In this document: positions 36,250 through 45,493 of the stretch, one piece after another
Position numbering within the stretch: position 1 is the first letter of the stretch
How the letters are laid out: each line of letters begins with the position of its first letter
NCBI RefSeq assembly: GCF_014656295.1
Contig: NZ_BNCD01000009.1
Span: 124,001 to 188,000 of the forward strand
Direction of reading: 5' to 3'
DNA length: 64,000 nucleotides
Source of the DNA: Streptomyces sulfonofaciens
Lineage (GTDB): Bacteria > Actinomycetota > Actinomycetes > Streptomycetales > Streptomycetaceae
Program-made: the position numbers and the translations under genes
The notes under the pieces: generated by a model
The model's database searches: none
The model's input: only the letters and a program-made list of their open reading frames with translations
What the model was told of the DNA's origin: nothing

Positions 36250-36595
36250 GGCCGCGGCTCTCCGGCCCCGCGCGGATCCGAGCCCGGCCCCGGCTGCGGG
36301 GCCGGATCCGACCTCGGCTGCGGGGCCGGATCCGGCCTCGGCCCCGGCTGAGGCCGCGGCTGCGCGGGGCGCCGGATCCACGAGGTCGCGAGGCCGCAGG
36401 TGCGGCTTCGCGGGCCCGCGCGGCCTCTGATCCGCGTTCCGCATCGAGTGGCGAACCGTGGGGAGCGGGGCCGCGGGCGGGCCCTGCCCACGCCACCGGG
36501 CCCTCGGCGCACCCCCGCACCCCCGCACCCCGCCCGTTCCTTGGTCCGCGGCCGCACACCGGTGTGACTGCCGGCTCCAGCGCACCGTCCCGGCG
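36250..36595. other. GC-rich intergenic region with a 24-bp repeat
   Basis: CGGCTGCGGGGCCGGATCCG occurs at 36291-36310 and again at 36315-36334, with further GGATCC-centred fragments. Separates converging genes. No gene seen. Confidence 0.6.
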
Positions 36596-37246
36596 TCAGG
36601 CGTTCAGGCGGCGGAGTACGTCGAAGCCGATGAACGAGAACATGCGCGCCCCCTCCTCCAGCGGGGCCGGGACCCCCGTGAAGCGGTGGACGCCCACGCC
36701 GAAGCCCGCATCCGGTTCGGACACGAACTCCGGTTCGTGTCCGTGCGCACGGAACCACGCGCAGATCCGCGGCACCAGGTCGGGCGCCCGCCGGTGCCGG
36801 GTCCAGATGGTCCGGCCGCCGGGTGCGCACAGTTGGGTCGTGTACCCGATCGTCCGCTCGACGTCGGCGTCGCTGATGTTGCCGAACAGCCCGCACAGCA
36901 GCACGAGATCCGCGGGCACCAGACCGCGGTAGTGGTCCGTGCGGGCGGCATCGCCCGTGACCACCTCCACACGGTCGAGCCCCGCCGCCCGGGCCGACTC
37001 CGCCGCCACGGCGGCGTTGCGGGCGTCCAGCTCCACCAGCCGCGCCGTAACGTCCGGGCCCCGCGGATGCTCCGCGAGCACCCCGACGAGGTCCCGCCCC
37101 TGCCCCGCACAGATGCTGACCGCCCGCAGCGGACCCTTTGGAGCGGCGTCGAGGGCCAGCCTGATCCGCTCCTGGACCACGCGAAGCCTGCGGGTCATCG
37201 GCGAGGCCGGGTCGTCGTACTTGCCGTGCCAGCTCTCCCAGTCCAT
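36596..37246 (-). CDS. Class I SAM-dependent methyltransferase
   Basis: Substrate unknown. The 216-residue product starts MDWESWHGKYDDPASPMTRRL, then motif I SICAGQGRDLVGVLAEH (about residues 43-59), LVELDARNAAVAAESA, and LVLLCGLFGNISDADVERTI, a pattern often called class I methyltransferase-like in Streptomyces. The C-terminus (FGVGVHRFTGVP, MFSFIGFDVLRRL) is typical of that group. Shine-Dalgarno weak. Probably monocistronic. Confidence 0.87.
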   Translation of the reverse strand: MDWESWHGKYDDPASPMTRRLRVVQERIRLALDAAPKGPLRAVSICAGQGRDLVGVLAEHPRGPDVTARLVELDARNAAVAAESARAAGLDRVEVVTGDAARTDHYRGLVPADLVLLCGLFGNISDADVERTIGYTTQLCAPGGRTIWTRHRRAPDLVPRICAWFRAHGHEPEFVSEPDAGFGVGVHRFTGVPAPLEEGARMFSFIGFDVLRRLNA

Positions 37247-37484
37247 GACCCGGCACGCTATGGCCCCCGCACACAGCGCGGCCAGCACTTTTCCGCCGAA
37301 TCGGGGGCCTGCCCGCCGCCCCCCTCCAGGGCCACCACCGACCGGTTTGCGACACCGCCCCCGGCCGCCCCCCGGGGCCACCACCGACCGGCCTCCGCCG
37401 CGGGTGTGGACGCCACCCCTACCCCGTGATTATATGTACGTGCCGTTCATTTCTTTTCGCCCGCCACGGGAAAGGACCCCTCCC

Positions 37485-38411
37485 ATGCCCACTTCCGCCG
37501 CCCATTCCACGGCCGCCCCCACCCCCGCCGTCGTCGTGATCACGGGTGCCTCCAGTGGCTTCGGAGCGCTCACCGCCCGCGCCCTCGCCGACGCGGGTCA
37601 CACCGTCTACGCCGGTATGCGCGAGAGCACGGGCCGCAACGCGCCCCGGGTGCGGGAAGCGGCCGACTACGCGCAGGAGCACGGCGTCGACCTGCGCTCG
37701 ATCGAACTCGACGTGAATGCGCAGGACTCCGTCGACGCCGCGGTGGCACGGATACAGGCCGAGCACGGCCGTATCGACGTGCTGATCCACAACGCCGGCC
37801 ACATGGTGGTCGGCCCGGCCGAGGCATTCACCCCGGAGCAGCTCGCCGAGCTGTACGACGTCAACGTCCTGTCCACGCAGCGCGTCAACCGCGCCGTACT
37901 GCCCGGCATGCGCCACCGCGGCCGGGGGCTGGTCGTCTGGGTCTCCAGTTCGAGCGTCAAGGGCGGCACCCCGCCCTACCTCGCCCCGTACTTCGCCGCC
38001 AAGGCCGGCATGGACTCGCTCGCGGTGAGCTACGCCGGCGAGCTGGCCCGCTGGGGCGTGGAGACCTCGATCGTGGTCCCCGGCTCCTTCACCAGCGGCA
38101 CGAACCACTTCACCCACGCCGGCCACCCCGCCGACAGCGCCGTCGAGGCCGAGTACGAGACCCGTTACGCCGGCCTCATGGACCAGGTGGGAGAGAAACT
38201 CGCGGCCCTCGCCCCCGCGGACGCCCATGCCTCCCAGGTCTCCGACGAGATCGCCCGCATCGTCGGCCTGCCTGCCGGGGAACGCCCCTACCGGGTCCAC
38301 ATCGACCCGGCCGACGATGGATCGGAGGAGGTCAGCGAGGTGGCCGACCGCATCCGCCGGGAGTTCCTCACCCGTGTCGACCTCCCCGACCTCCTCACCG
38401 TCCGGAAGTAG
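37485..38411 (+). CDS. Short-chain dehydrogenase/reductase
   Basis: NAD(P)-dependent oxidoreductase of unknown substrate. The 308-residue product has the classical SDR cofactor motif TGASSGFGALTARAL (about residues 20-34), DVLIHNAGHMV, the catalytic Ser in VVWVSSSS and YFAAK (Tyr-x-x-x-Lys), then IVVPGSFTSGTNHF. The ATG follows AAAGGA by eight bases. It is preceded by an AT-rich stretch (ATTATATGTACGTG, 37427-37445) that may hold the promoter. A TetR gene lies beyond a decayed gene downstream and may be its regulator. Confidence 0.9.
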   Translation: MPTSAAHSTAAPTPAVVVITGASSGFGALTARALADAGHTVYAGMRESTGRNAPRVREAADYAQEHGVDLRSIELDVNAQDSVDAAVARIQAEHGRIDVLIHNAGHMVVGPAEAFTPEQLAELYDVNVLSTQRVNRAVLPGMRHRGRGLVVWVSSSSVKGGTPPYLAPYFAAKAGMDSLAVSYAGELARWGVETSIVVPGSFTSGTNHFTHAGHPADSAVEAEYETRYAGLMDQVGEKLAALAPADAHASQVSDEIARIVGLPAGERPYRVHIDPADDGSEEVSEVADRIRREFLTRVDLPDLLTVRK

Positions 38412-38554
38412 CCGTCCCGCGGGGAGAGGGTCCCGGTCCTCGTCCCGCCTCCCTTCCCACCGGCCCGTCGACGAGGCGATCACCATGCCCCCGCACTCCT
38501 CGCACCGGGCACGACGGCCGGGCGCGCCCTGCCGCACCGCGCGCCCTGCCCGCA

Positions 38555-39120
38555 CCGGGCGCGCTCGTCGCGTTCGGCACCGACCGCCATGCGCCGCCCG
38601 CCGCGCTGCGCGCCGGGGTGGCGGCCTTCCTCGCGCCGGCCGGCACGGCCTGTCCGCGCACGCGGCCTTCGGCGCCTTCGCGGCACCGTACGGACGCGGG
38701 CTGCGCAGTGGCGACCGGCCGGATGCCGTACGAGGCCGGCGCCACCCTGGCCCTCCCTCCTGGCCATCACCCCGTGGTCACCGCCACCCTGGTAATCGCC
38801 ACCCTGGCCGGCGGGCTCGTGGCGCCCTCCCCCGCCCGCGGCTGGGTCGAGGTGCCGGTCACGGCGGCCTGGTCCTGTGCCGTGCCCGCCTGCTCCAGGC
38901 CGGCGCCGAGCTGTTCGTCACCCGCACCTACGGTGCCGCCGTCGTCTTCGTGACGCCGCTCGCCGTGGCCATGACGTGGCCGCCGGCCGGACCCGACGCA
39001 TCCGCGGCGGCCGACCGCCTCGTCGGAACCGGTGTCGACCTCGCCACCGCCGCGCTCCTCATCGTGCCGCTCGTGCTGCCCACCCGCCGGCCGACGCCCG
39101 CACCGCCCCGTGACGGCGTC
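38555..39120 (+). pseudogene. Decayed FUSC-family transporter gene
   Basis: Pieces of an integral membrane FUSC-type (fusaric acid resistance/aromatic acid exporter-like) protein are readable in two frames: PPAALRAGVAAF, then AAFGAFAAPYGRG in a second frame, then HHPVVTATLVIATLAGG back in the first, then GAELFVTRTYGAAVVFVTPLAV and a closing hydrophobic helix in the second. At least three frame changes and loss of internal sequence make it non-functional. The neighbourhood 38412-38554 has no gene. Family assignment is from these short segments. Confidence 0.55.
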
Positions 39121-39191
39121 GTCCGCCGGCGTCCGGGGCCCGACCGTGCCCGGCATAGACTGAGCGGATCACCAGCGACCCCGGAGGGAAC

Positions 39192-39824
39192 GTGGCGAAG
39201 GAGTCGGAAGGCGCCGCCGTCAGGGAACGCAGTGGCCGCGGGCGCGGGCGCCGGCCCATGGACGAGGTCCGCGCGGACGTCCTGCGCACCGTGGGGGAAC
39301 TGCTCCTCGCCGAGGGCACCGCCGACCTGACCTTCGAGCGGGTGGCAAGGCTGTCGGGCGTCAGCAAGACCACGCTGTACAAGTGGTGGCCGTCCAAGGG
39401 CGCGCTGGCCCTGGACGGCCACTTCCACGCCGTCCAGGAGACGCTCGCCTTTCCCGACACCGGCGACATCCGCGCGGACCTGCTGGAGCAACTGCGCGCC
39501 TTCGCCCACGTGATGACGCGGACGCCGGGCGGCAGGGTGCTTGCCGAGCTGATCGGCCAGGCTCAGACCGACGCGGAGCTGGCCAGCGCCTACCGGGAGC
39601 TGTACTCCTCACAGCGGCGCCGGCTGGCGGTGGAACGGCTCGGCAGGGCCCGGGAGTCGGGACAGATCCGGGCCGACGTGAACCTCCAGGTCCTCGTCGA
39701 CCAGCTATGGGGCGCCGTGTACCACCGGCTGCTCATTCCGGACGAGCCCGTCACCGACGACTTCCTCGTGGCACTGGTCGACAACCTGCTGATCGGGATC
39801 GGCCCCCACTCCGGGCACGACTGA
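39192..39824 (+). CDS. TetR-family transcriptional regulator
   Basis: The 210-residue product has a basic leader, the TetR domain (RADVLRTVGELLLAEGTADL then FERVARLSGVSKTTLYKWWPSKGALALD) and a C-terminal TetR_C-type ligand domain (ELYSSQRRRLAVERLGRARESGQIRADVN). GTG start three bases after GGAGGG. Its natural targets could be the upstream SDR and the now broken FUSC gene; no operator was found. Confidence 0.9.
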   Translation: MAKESEGAAVRERSGRGRGRRPMDEVRADVLRTVGELLLAEGTADLTFERVARLSGVSKTTLYKWWPSKGALALDGHFHAVQETLAFPDTGDIRADLLEQLRAFAHVMTRTPGGRVLAELIGQAQTDAELASAYRELYSSQRRRLAVERLGRARESGQIRADVNLQVLVDQLWGAVYHRLLIPDEPVTDDFLVALVDNLLIGIGPHSGHD

Positions 39825-39850
39825 CCGCCGCACGGCGAGGCCCCCGCTCG

Positions 39851-39962
39851 CACGGAGGCGGCGGACACAGCCGGGGCGCACGCAGGCAGCGGACATCGCC
39901 GAGGCGCACGAGGGCGGCGGACATCACCGGTGCGCACGCAGGCGGCGGACGTCATCCGGCCG
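39851..39962. repeat. 28-bp tandem repeat, four diverged copies
   Basis: Copies at 39851-39878, 39879-39906, 39907-39934 and 39935-39962 share the core CACG-AGGCGGCGGACATC with scattered changes; a degenerate fifth follows. Just after the TetR gene. Confidence 0.85.
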
Positions 39963-40022
39963 CACGGGGCGGCGGGAAACGCCCCGTCGCACGGGAGTAC
40001 GGACGGCGCTAGCGTGCCGGGC

Positions 40023-40280
40023 ATGACGAGTCCAGCCGCGTCGCCGTCGGCCGACGGCACGGAGCCCCCCGCCCCCCGTCCCCGCTTCCTCGGCGCCCTC
40101 GCCACCCCAGGCACCCCTGTCACCCACGCCGCCTCCGGGGCCCTCGGCGCCCTCTCCGCCCTCTCCGCCCTCTCCGCCCTCGGCAAGCCGCGCCTCGCCG
40201 GACCACGCCTCACCCGACCACGCCTCACCCGACCGGCGACGCCCGGTCCGGGCCTCGGCGACGTCCCGCCGTCCGCGTGA
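40023..40280 (+). CDS. Small low-complexity ORF coupled to DMT exporter
   Basis: Function unknown, existence uncertain. The 85-residue reading starts MTSPAASPSADGTEPP and is Ala/Pro/Leu/Ser-rich with short internal repeats (SALSALSAL; RLTRPRLTRP). In its favour, TAGCGT lies seven bases before the ATG, a leaderless pattern, and its stop overlaps the exporter's GTG (GTGA). Against it, the composition is mostly repeat-driven. It may simply be a translated leader for the exporter. Confidence 0.4.
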   Translation: MTSPAASPSADGTEPPAPRPRFLGALATPGTPVTHAASGALGALSALSALSALGKPRLAGPRLTRPRLTRPATPGPGLGDVPPSA

Positions 40281-41128
40281 CGCCGCTGGTCGCGGCCGCG
40301 GTCCTGTGCGCGGCCGTCACCCACGCCGGCTGGAACGCCATCGCCCACGCGATCAGGGACCAGCTCGTCGCGTTCACGCTGATCGGCGGCGGTGCGGCCG
40401 TGCTCGGCGCGCTGGTGGCCTGCTTCGCGCCGCTGCCCGCCTCCGCCGCCTGGCCGTACCTGGTGGTGTCCGCGCTGCTGCACACCGGCTACCAGACGCT
40501 GCTGATGCGGTCGTTCACGCTCGGCGACTTCGGGCAGATGTACCCGATCGCGCGCGGCACCGCGCCGCTGGTGGTGACGGTGCTCGCGGCCGGCCTCGTG
40601 GGCGAGACGCTGGACGGGACGCAGACGGCAGGGGTCCTGGTGTGCTCCGCCGGACTCGTCGGTGTGGCCCTGTGGGGCTTCAGGGGCGCGGGCGGTGCAC
40701 CGCGCGGGCCCGCGCTGACCGCGGCGTTGGCCACCGGTCTGGCCATCGCCGGGTACACCGTCGTGGACGGCGTGGGCGTGCGCGCCTCGGGCACCCCGCT
40801 CGGCTACATCGCCTGGTTGATGATCCTGGAGGGCCTCCCGATCCCGGCGTACGCGGTGTGGGCGCGGGGCGGCCGGCTGTTCGCGGCGCTGCGCCCCTAC
40901 GCGGCGCGCGGGCTGCTCGGCGCGGCCATGTCCATGACGGCGTACGGCCTGGTGCTGTGGGCCCAGACGCGTGCGGCCCTGGCACCGGTCGCCGCGCTGC
41001 GCGAGTCCTCGATCATCGTCGGCGCGGCCATCGGCACGGTCTTCTTCAAGGAGCGTTTCGGGCTGCCCAGGATCGCCGCGGCGGGGCTGATGGTGGCCGG
41101 GATCGGACTGATGCTGCACACGGGCTGA
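40277..41128 (+). CDS. EamA/DMT-family membrane transporter
   Basis: Drug/metabolite-type exporter of unknown substrate. The 283-residue product has ten hydrophobic segments in two repeated EamA halves (the first ends near GVLVCSAGLVGVALWGF, the second with ESSIIVGAAIGTVFFKERFG before the last helix). HAGWNAIAHAI near the N-terminus is typical of this subgroup. The GTG overlaps the stop of the small ORF upstream. A strong hairpin lies about 130 bases after its stop. Confidence 0.87.
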   Translation: MTPLVAAAVLCAAVTHAGWNAIAHAIRDQLVAFTLIGGGAAVLGALVACFAPLPASAAWPYLVVSALLHTGYQTLLMRSFTLGDFGQMYPIARGTAPLVVTVLAAGLVGETLDGTQTAGVLVCSAGLVGVALWGFRGAGGAPRGPALTAALATGLAIAGYTVVDGVGVRASGTPLGYIAWLMILEGLPIPAYAVWARGGRLFAALRPYAARGLLGAAMSMTAYGLVLWAQTRAALAPVAALRESSIIVGAAIGTVFFKERFGLPRIAAAGLMVAGIGLMLHTG

Positions 41129-41256
41129 CCCGGCCGCCCCGGCCGCCCGGCCTGGAGACCCCGCCCGCGACACCGCGCCCTCGGCACCCATCCGCTGCAA
41201 CCGTCCACGGTCCCGGCCCCACGGCACCCGTCCGCGGCCCCGGCCCGCGCCCCAGA

Positions 41257-41281
41257 GCCTGGCTCCCGACGGGAGCCAGGC
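41257..41281 (+). terminator. Terminator of DMT exporter
   Basis: Perfect 11-bp stem (41257-41267 with 41271-41281) and a three-base loop, upstream of ssgE. Confidence 0.85.
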
Positions 41282-41411
41282 GCCCGGGACGGGCCTGACC
41301 CGCCGCCGGCGTGGCACACCTCACCATTCCCGGCGGATTTCCGTGATTCGCGAACCAAAATATATGGAACATTAACGGACAAGAGCCCCCCATGAGCGTG
41401 AGGAGCGGTCG

Positions 41412-41777
41412 ATGTCCGTCGCCGTCGAACAGCACGCAGAGGTCCGCGTCGTCACGGACAGCGCGGAGGAGGAACGCTGGGCAGTGCCCGTGGACCTGCG
41501 CTACGACCCCGACGCCGCCCCGCGCAGCGTGCGCATCAGCCTGCCGGAGTCCCCCGGTGCCCCGCCGCAGCACTGGACCATCACCCGTGAGCTCCTGGAG
41601 CGCGGCCTGCGCGGGCCGGTGAGCAGCGGCGACGTCCGGGTCTGGCCGAGCGGGCGGGTCCGCGCGGTGGTGGAGCTGCACTCGGCCCAGCACGTGGCGG
41701 TGGTGCAGTTCGACTCCGCGGCGCTCACCCGTTTCCTGCGCCGTACGTACGCGGCCACCTCGCCCGTCCCCCACTGA
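41412..41777 (+). CDS. ssgE: SsgA-like sporulation/cell-division protein SsgE
   Basis: SALP family, restricted to morphologically complex actinomycetes; SsgE is linked to spore maturation and autolytic spore separation. The 121-residue product fits the family length and shows VPVDLRYDPDAAPRSVRISLPE, WTITRELLERGL, GDVRVWPS and the C-terminal FLRRTYAATSP. GAGGAG stands about six bases before the ATG. The upstream region is AT-rich (AAAATATATGGAACATTAAC near 41358-41377). The paralogue assignment rests on remembered gene order with S. coelicolor (ssgE is SCO3158) more than on residues. Confidence 0.85.
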   Translation: MSVAVEQHAEVRVVTDSAEEERWAVPVDLRYDPDAAPRSVRISLPESPGAPPQHWTITRELLERGLRGPVSSGDVRVWPSGRVRAVVELHSAQHVAVVQFDSAALTRFLRRTYAATSPVPH

Positions 41778-41853
41778 GCGGTCGCCCACCGCGGCCGGCC
41801 GCGCGCCGCCGCCACGAGTTGCCGCCTCCCGCGCGCCGGAAAAGCATGGTGGG

Positions 41854-44800
41854 GTGAGTGACGCGCGCGAGAGAGCACCGGCCGGTGAGCGTGAGCCCGG
41901 CTCCGCCCACCCGCACCAGGACGCCCCCGGGCCCCGGCGGGCCGGTACACCCGGGCCCGCGGCCGCCCCCGGCCCGAAACCGGACTCCGCGACCGCCCCC
42001 GGCCTGGGACCGGACTCCGCGGCGGAGCCGGACGCCCCCGGCTACCTCCGCTTCCCCCACCTGCACGGCGACCGCCTCTGCTTCACCACCGAGGACGACC
42101 TCTGGCTGGCGCCGCTCACGGACGAGGGCACCGCGACGGGCCGTGCCTGGCGGCTCACCGTGGACCGGACCAGAATCGGCCACCCGCGCTTCTCGCCCGA
42201 CGGACGCCGGATCGCGTTCACGAGCTGGCGCAGCATCGACCCGGAGATCCACCTGGTGCCGGTCGACGGCGGGCCCGCGCGGCGGCTGACGTACTGGGGC
42301 AGCACCGACACCAGGGTCTGCGGCTGGACCCCGCCCGGCCCCGACGGTGCGCCCTGCATCCTCGCCGTCGCCTCGCACGGCCAGCCCTTCTCCCACTTCA
42401 CCTGGGCCTACAAGGTGCCCATGACCGGTGCGCCCGGCGGCCGGCTGCCGTGGGGCCCGGTGGCCGACATCGCGGTGGCCGACGTCGCGGGCGAGCACCT
42501 CACCCTGCTGCTCACCGGCAGGGCGCCGCACGAGCCGGCGGCGTGGAAGCGCTACCGCGGCGGCGGCATGGGCCGCCTGTGGCTGGGCGGCGGGCGGCTG
42601 CTGGAGGACCTGGAGGGGCACCTTGACTGCCCGATGTTCGTGGCCGGGCGCATCGCCTTCCTCTCCGACCACGAGGGCATCGGCAACCTCTACTCCTGCC
42701 TGCCGGACGGTTCCGACCTGCGCCGCCACACCGACCACGACGACTTCTACGCCCGGCACGCGTCGAGCGACGGCAGGCGGGTCGTCTACCAGTGCGGGGG
42801 CGAGCTGTGGATGGTCGCGGACCTCGCCCCCGACGCAGTGCCGCGCCGGCTGGACGTGCGCCTCGGCGGCGCGCGCGCCGGCCGCCGCCCCTACCAGATC
42901 CCGACCGCCCAGCACCTGAACGGACTTGCCGTGGACTTCAGCGGCCGGGCCAGTGCCGTCGTGGTGCGCGGCAGCCTGCACTGGCTGACGCACCGCGACG
43001 GCCCGGCCAGGGCCGTCGCGGACACCCCGGGCGTGCGGGTGCGGCTGCCGGCGATGCTGGGCGCCGGCGGGCGGGTCGCCTACGTGACGGACGCGGCCGG
43101 CGAGGACTCCGTCGAGATCGGGTACCTGCCGCGCGCCACCGGCACCCCGCCGCCGCACCGGTTCGCGACCGGGCGGCTCGGGCGGGTGCTGGAGATGGTT
43201 CCCGACCCGGAGGGCAGGCGCCTCGCCGTCGCCTCCCACGACGGGCGGCTGCTGATCGTGGACGTACCCGAGGACCCGGACGCCGCGGCGCCCGGGGGGA
43301 GCACGTCCGGCACGGGACCGCTGGGCGGTGGTGCGGGGGCCGGGCGGGGCACCCCCGGTCCCGCGGCGCCGGGCGACACCGTCGTGAGCGAGCTGGTGCG
43401 GTCCCGCAACGGCCCGGTGCGCGACCTCGCGTTCTCCCCCGACGGCGCATGGCTGACCTGGTCGCACCCCGGCATCGGCCGCTCGCTGCGGCAGATCAAG
43501 CTGGCCCGCATCGAGGACACCGTGGCGGGCGAACCGGGCGAGGGGCACACCGCCAGGACCGTGGTGGACGTCACCGACGGCCGCTTCGAGGACGAGAGCC
43601 CGGTCTTCACCCGCGACGGCCGCTACCTGGCGTTCCTGTCCTGGCGCGGCTTCGACCCCGTCTACGACGTGCACACCGGTGACCTGTCCTTCCCGATCGG
43701 CTGCCGCCCGTACCTCGTACCGCTCTCCTCGGCCATCCCCTCGCCCTTCGCACTGCTGCCCGACGGCCGGCCCGCAGCCGGCCCCCACGACCCGCTGGGC
43801 GTCGACCCGGCCGACGCCCGGTCGAGGGCCGCCGCGGCCGGCGGGGCCGCCATGGTCGAGGTGGAGGGCCTGGAGAGCCGGGTGACGCCGTTCCCCGTGG
43901 CGGCCTCCAAGTACTCGGCGCTCAGGCCCGTGGCGGGCGGCGGCCTGGTGTGGCTGCGCTGGCCGATCTCCGGCGCGCTCGGCGAGACGTTCGTCAACCC
44001 GGCCGACACCTCGGGCCGGCCCACGCTGGAGTACTTCGACATCGCACGCTGCCGCAGGGCGGAGCTCGTGCTGCACCTGGACTCGTTCGGCGTCAGCGGC
44101 GACGGTTCGCGTCTTGTGGTGGCCGACCAGGGCGAACTGCGCGCCATGCCGTCGACGGGGCCCGGCGACATGGACACCACCGTCTGGATCGACCTGCGCC
44201 GCGTCCTCCAGGAGGTGGACCCGGCCGCCGAGTGGCGCGGCGCCTTCGAGGAGGCGGGCCGCCTCATCCGGGACTACTTCTGGGAACCGCACATGGCCGG
44301 CATCGACTGGCCGGGCACCCTCGCCCAGTACCGGCCGCTGGTCGACCGGGTCGCCTCCCCCGACGAGTTCACCGACCTGCTCCGCGAGGTGCTGGGCGAG
44401 CTGGGCACCTCGCACGCGTACGTCCTGCCGGCCCGCCGCAACGAGGGCCCCGCGCACTACCAGCGGCTGATCGGCCTGCTCGGCGCCAACCTGGTGCCCC
44501 GCGAGGACGGCTGGACGGTCAAGCGCATCCTGCCGGGCGACTCCTCGGACTCCAAGGCCCGCTCACCGCTTGCCGGTACGGGCATCCGCGAAGGCGCCGT
44601 GCTCACGCACGTCGACGGCCGCCCGGTCGACCCGGTCGCCGGGCCGTACCCGCTGCTGGCGGCCGCCGGCGGCACCACCGTCGAGCTGACCTTCACGCCC
44701 GCGGAGGGCGCGGCGGGCGGCCGGGGCCCGCGCCGGGTCGCGGTGGTGCCGCTCATCGACGAGCGTCCGCTGCGCTACCAGGACTGGGTGGCCAGGCGCC

Positions 44801-45471
44801 GTGCGGTGGTGCGGGAACTCAGCGGCGGCAAGTGCGGCTACCTGCACATCCCGGACATGGGCGGCTCGGGCTGGGCGCAGTTCAACCGCGACCTGCGCCG
44901 GGAGGTGTCGCGGCCCGCGCTGATCGTGGACGTACGGGGCAACGCAGGCGGCAACATCAGCGAGCTCGTCGTCGAGAAGCTCACCCGCAGCATCCTCGGT
45001 TGGGACCTCACCCGGGGCGCCCAGCCCGTCTCCTACGCCAAGGACGCCCCGCGCGGCCCGATCGTGGCGCTCGCCGACGAGTCCACCGCCTCCGACGGCG
45101 ACATGATCATCGCGGCCATCAAGCTGCTGGGGCTCGGCCCGGTGGTGGGCCGGCGCACCTGGGGCGGGGTGGTCGGGATCACCGGCCGGCACCGGCTCGG
45201 CGACGGCACGGTGATCACGGTGCCGATGAACGCGGCGTGGTTCGACGCCTACGGGTGGTCCGTCGAGAACCGCGGCGTCCCGCCCGACATCCCGGCCCTG
45301 CGCACCCCGCTGGACTGGGCCGAGGGCCGCTACGTCCAGCTCGCCGACGCGGTGCGCGTCGCCCTCGGCCTGCTCGCCGAGCACCCGCCGTCCGCACCGC
45401 CCGACCACACCCACGTGCCGGCCAGAATCCGCCCGAAACTGCCCCGCAGGCAGCGGCCGGAAGCCGTCTGA
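41854..45471 (+). CDS. Tricorn protease homologue
   Basis: Large cytosolic serine protease downstream of the proteasome, trimming oligopeptides. The 1205-residue product has a Pro/Gly-rich head, two beta-propellers (FTTEDDLWL, RFSPDGRRIAFTSW... to about residue 720), then C1, PDZ and C2 domains. The catalytic set is visible: GTSHAYV (Ser-His), STASDGDMI (nucleophile Ser and Asp in C2) and VENRGVPPDI (charge-relay Glu). VDVRGNAGGNISE is typical. The family is normally about 1070-1150 residues. GTG start; no strong Shine-Dalgarno site, so the start is approximate. A small gene follows 22 bases later. Confidence 0.93.
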   Translation: MSDARERAPAGEREPGSAHPHQDAPGPRRAGTPGPAAAPGPKPDSATAPGLGPDSAAEPDAPGYLRFPHLHGDRLCFTTEDDLWLAPLTDEGTATGRAWRLTVDRTRIGHPRFSPDGRRIAFTSWRSIDPEIHLVPVDGGPARRLTYWGSTDTRVCGWTPPGPDGAPCILAVASHGQPFSHFTWAYKVPMTGAPGGRLPWGPVADIAVADVAGEHLTLLLTGRAPHEPAAWKRYRGGGMGRLWLGGGRLLEDLEGHLDCPMFVAGRIAFLSDHEGIGNLYSCLPDGSDLRRHTDHDDFYARHASSDGRRVVYQCGGELWMVADLAPDAVPRRLDVRLGGARAGRRPYQIPTAQHLNGLAVDFSGRASAVVVRGSLHWLTHRDGPARAVADTPGVRVRLPAMLGAGGRVAYVTDAAGEDSVEIGYLPRATGTPPPHRFATGRLGRVLEMVPDPEGRRLAVASHDGRLLIVDVPEDPDAAAPGGSTSGTGPLGGGAGAGRGTPGPAAPGDTVVSELVRSRNGPVRDLAFSPDGAWLTWSHPGIGRSLRQIKLARIEDTVAGEPGEGHTARTVVDVTDGRFEDESPVFTRDGRYLAFLSWRGFDPVYDVHTGDLSFPIGCRPYLVPLSSAIPSPFALLPDGRPAAGPHDPLGVDPADARSRAAAAGGAAMVEVEGLESRVTPFPVAASKYSALRPVAGGGLVWLRWPISGALGETFVNPADTSGRPTLEYFDIARCRRAELVLHLDSFGVSGDGSRLVVADQGELRAMPSTGPGDMDTTVWIDLRRVLQEVDPAAEWRGAFEEAGRLIRDYFWEPHMAGIDWPGTLAQYRPLVDRVASPDEFTDLLREVLGELGTSHAYVLPARRNEGPAHYQRLIGLLGANLVPREDGWTVKRILPGDSSDSKARSPLAGTGIREGAVLTHVDGRPVDPVAGPYPLLAAAGGTTVELTFTPAEGAAGGRGPRRVAVVPLIDERPLRYQDWVARRRAVVRELSGGKCGYLHIPDMGGSGWAQFNRDLRREVSRPALIVDVRGNAGGNISELVVEKLTRSILGWDLTRGAQPVSYAKDAPRGPIVALADESTASDGDMIIAAIKLLGLGPVVGRRTWGGVVGITGRHRLGDGTVITVPMNAAWFDAYGWSVENRGVPPDIPALRTPLDWAEGRYVQLADAVRVALGLLAEHPPSAPPDHTHVPARIRPKLPRRQRPEAV

Positions 45472-45493
45472 CCTTCCCACCCCCGGAGGACCC

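Noticed and set aside
41725..44457. Minus-strand frame of about 910 codons opposite the tricorn gene
   Set aside because: Low-complexity Arg/Gly/Val/His translation; the plus strand carries all tricorn catalytic motifs.
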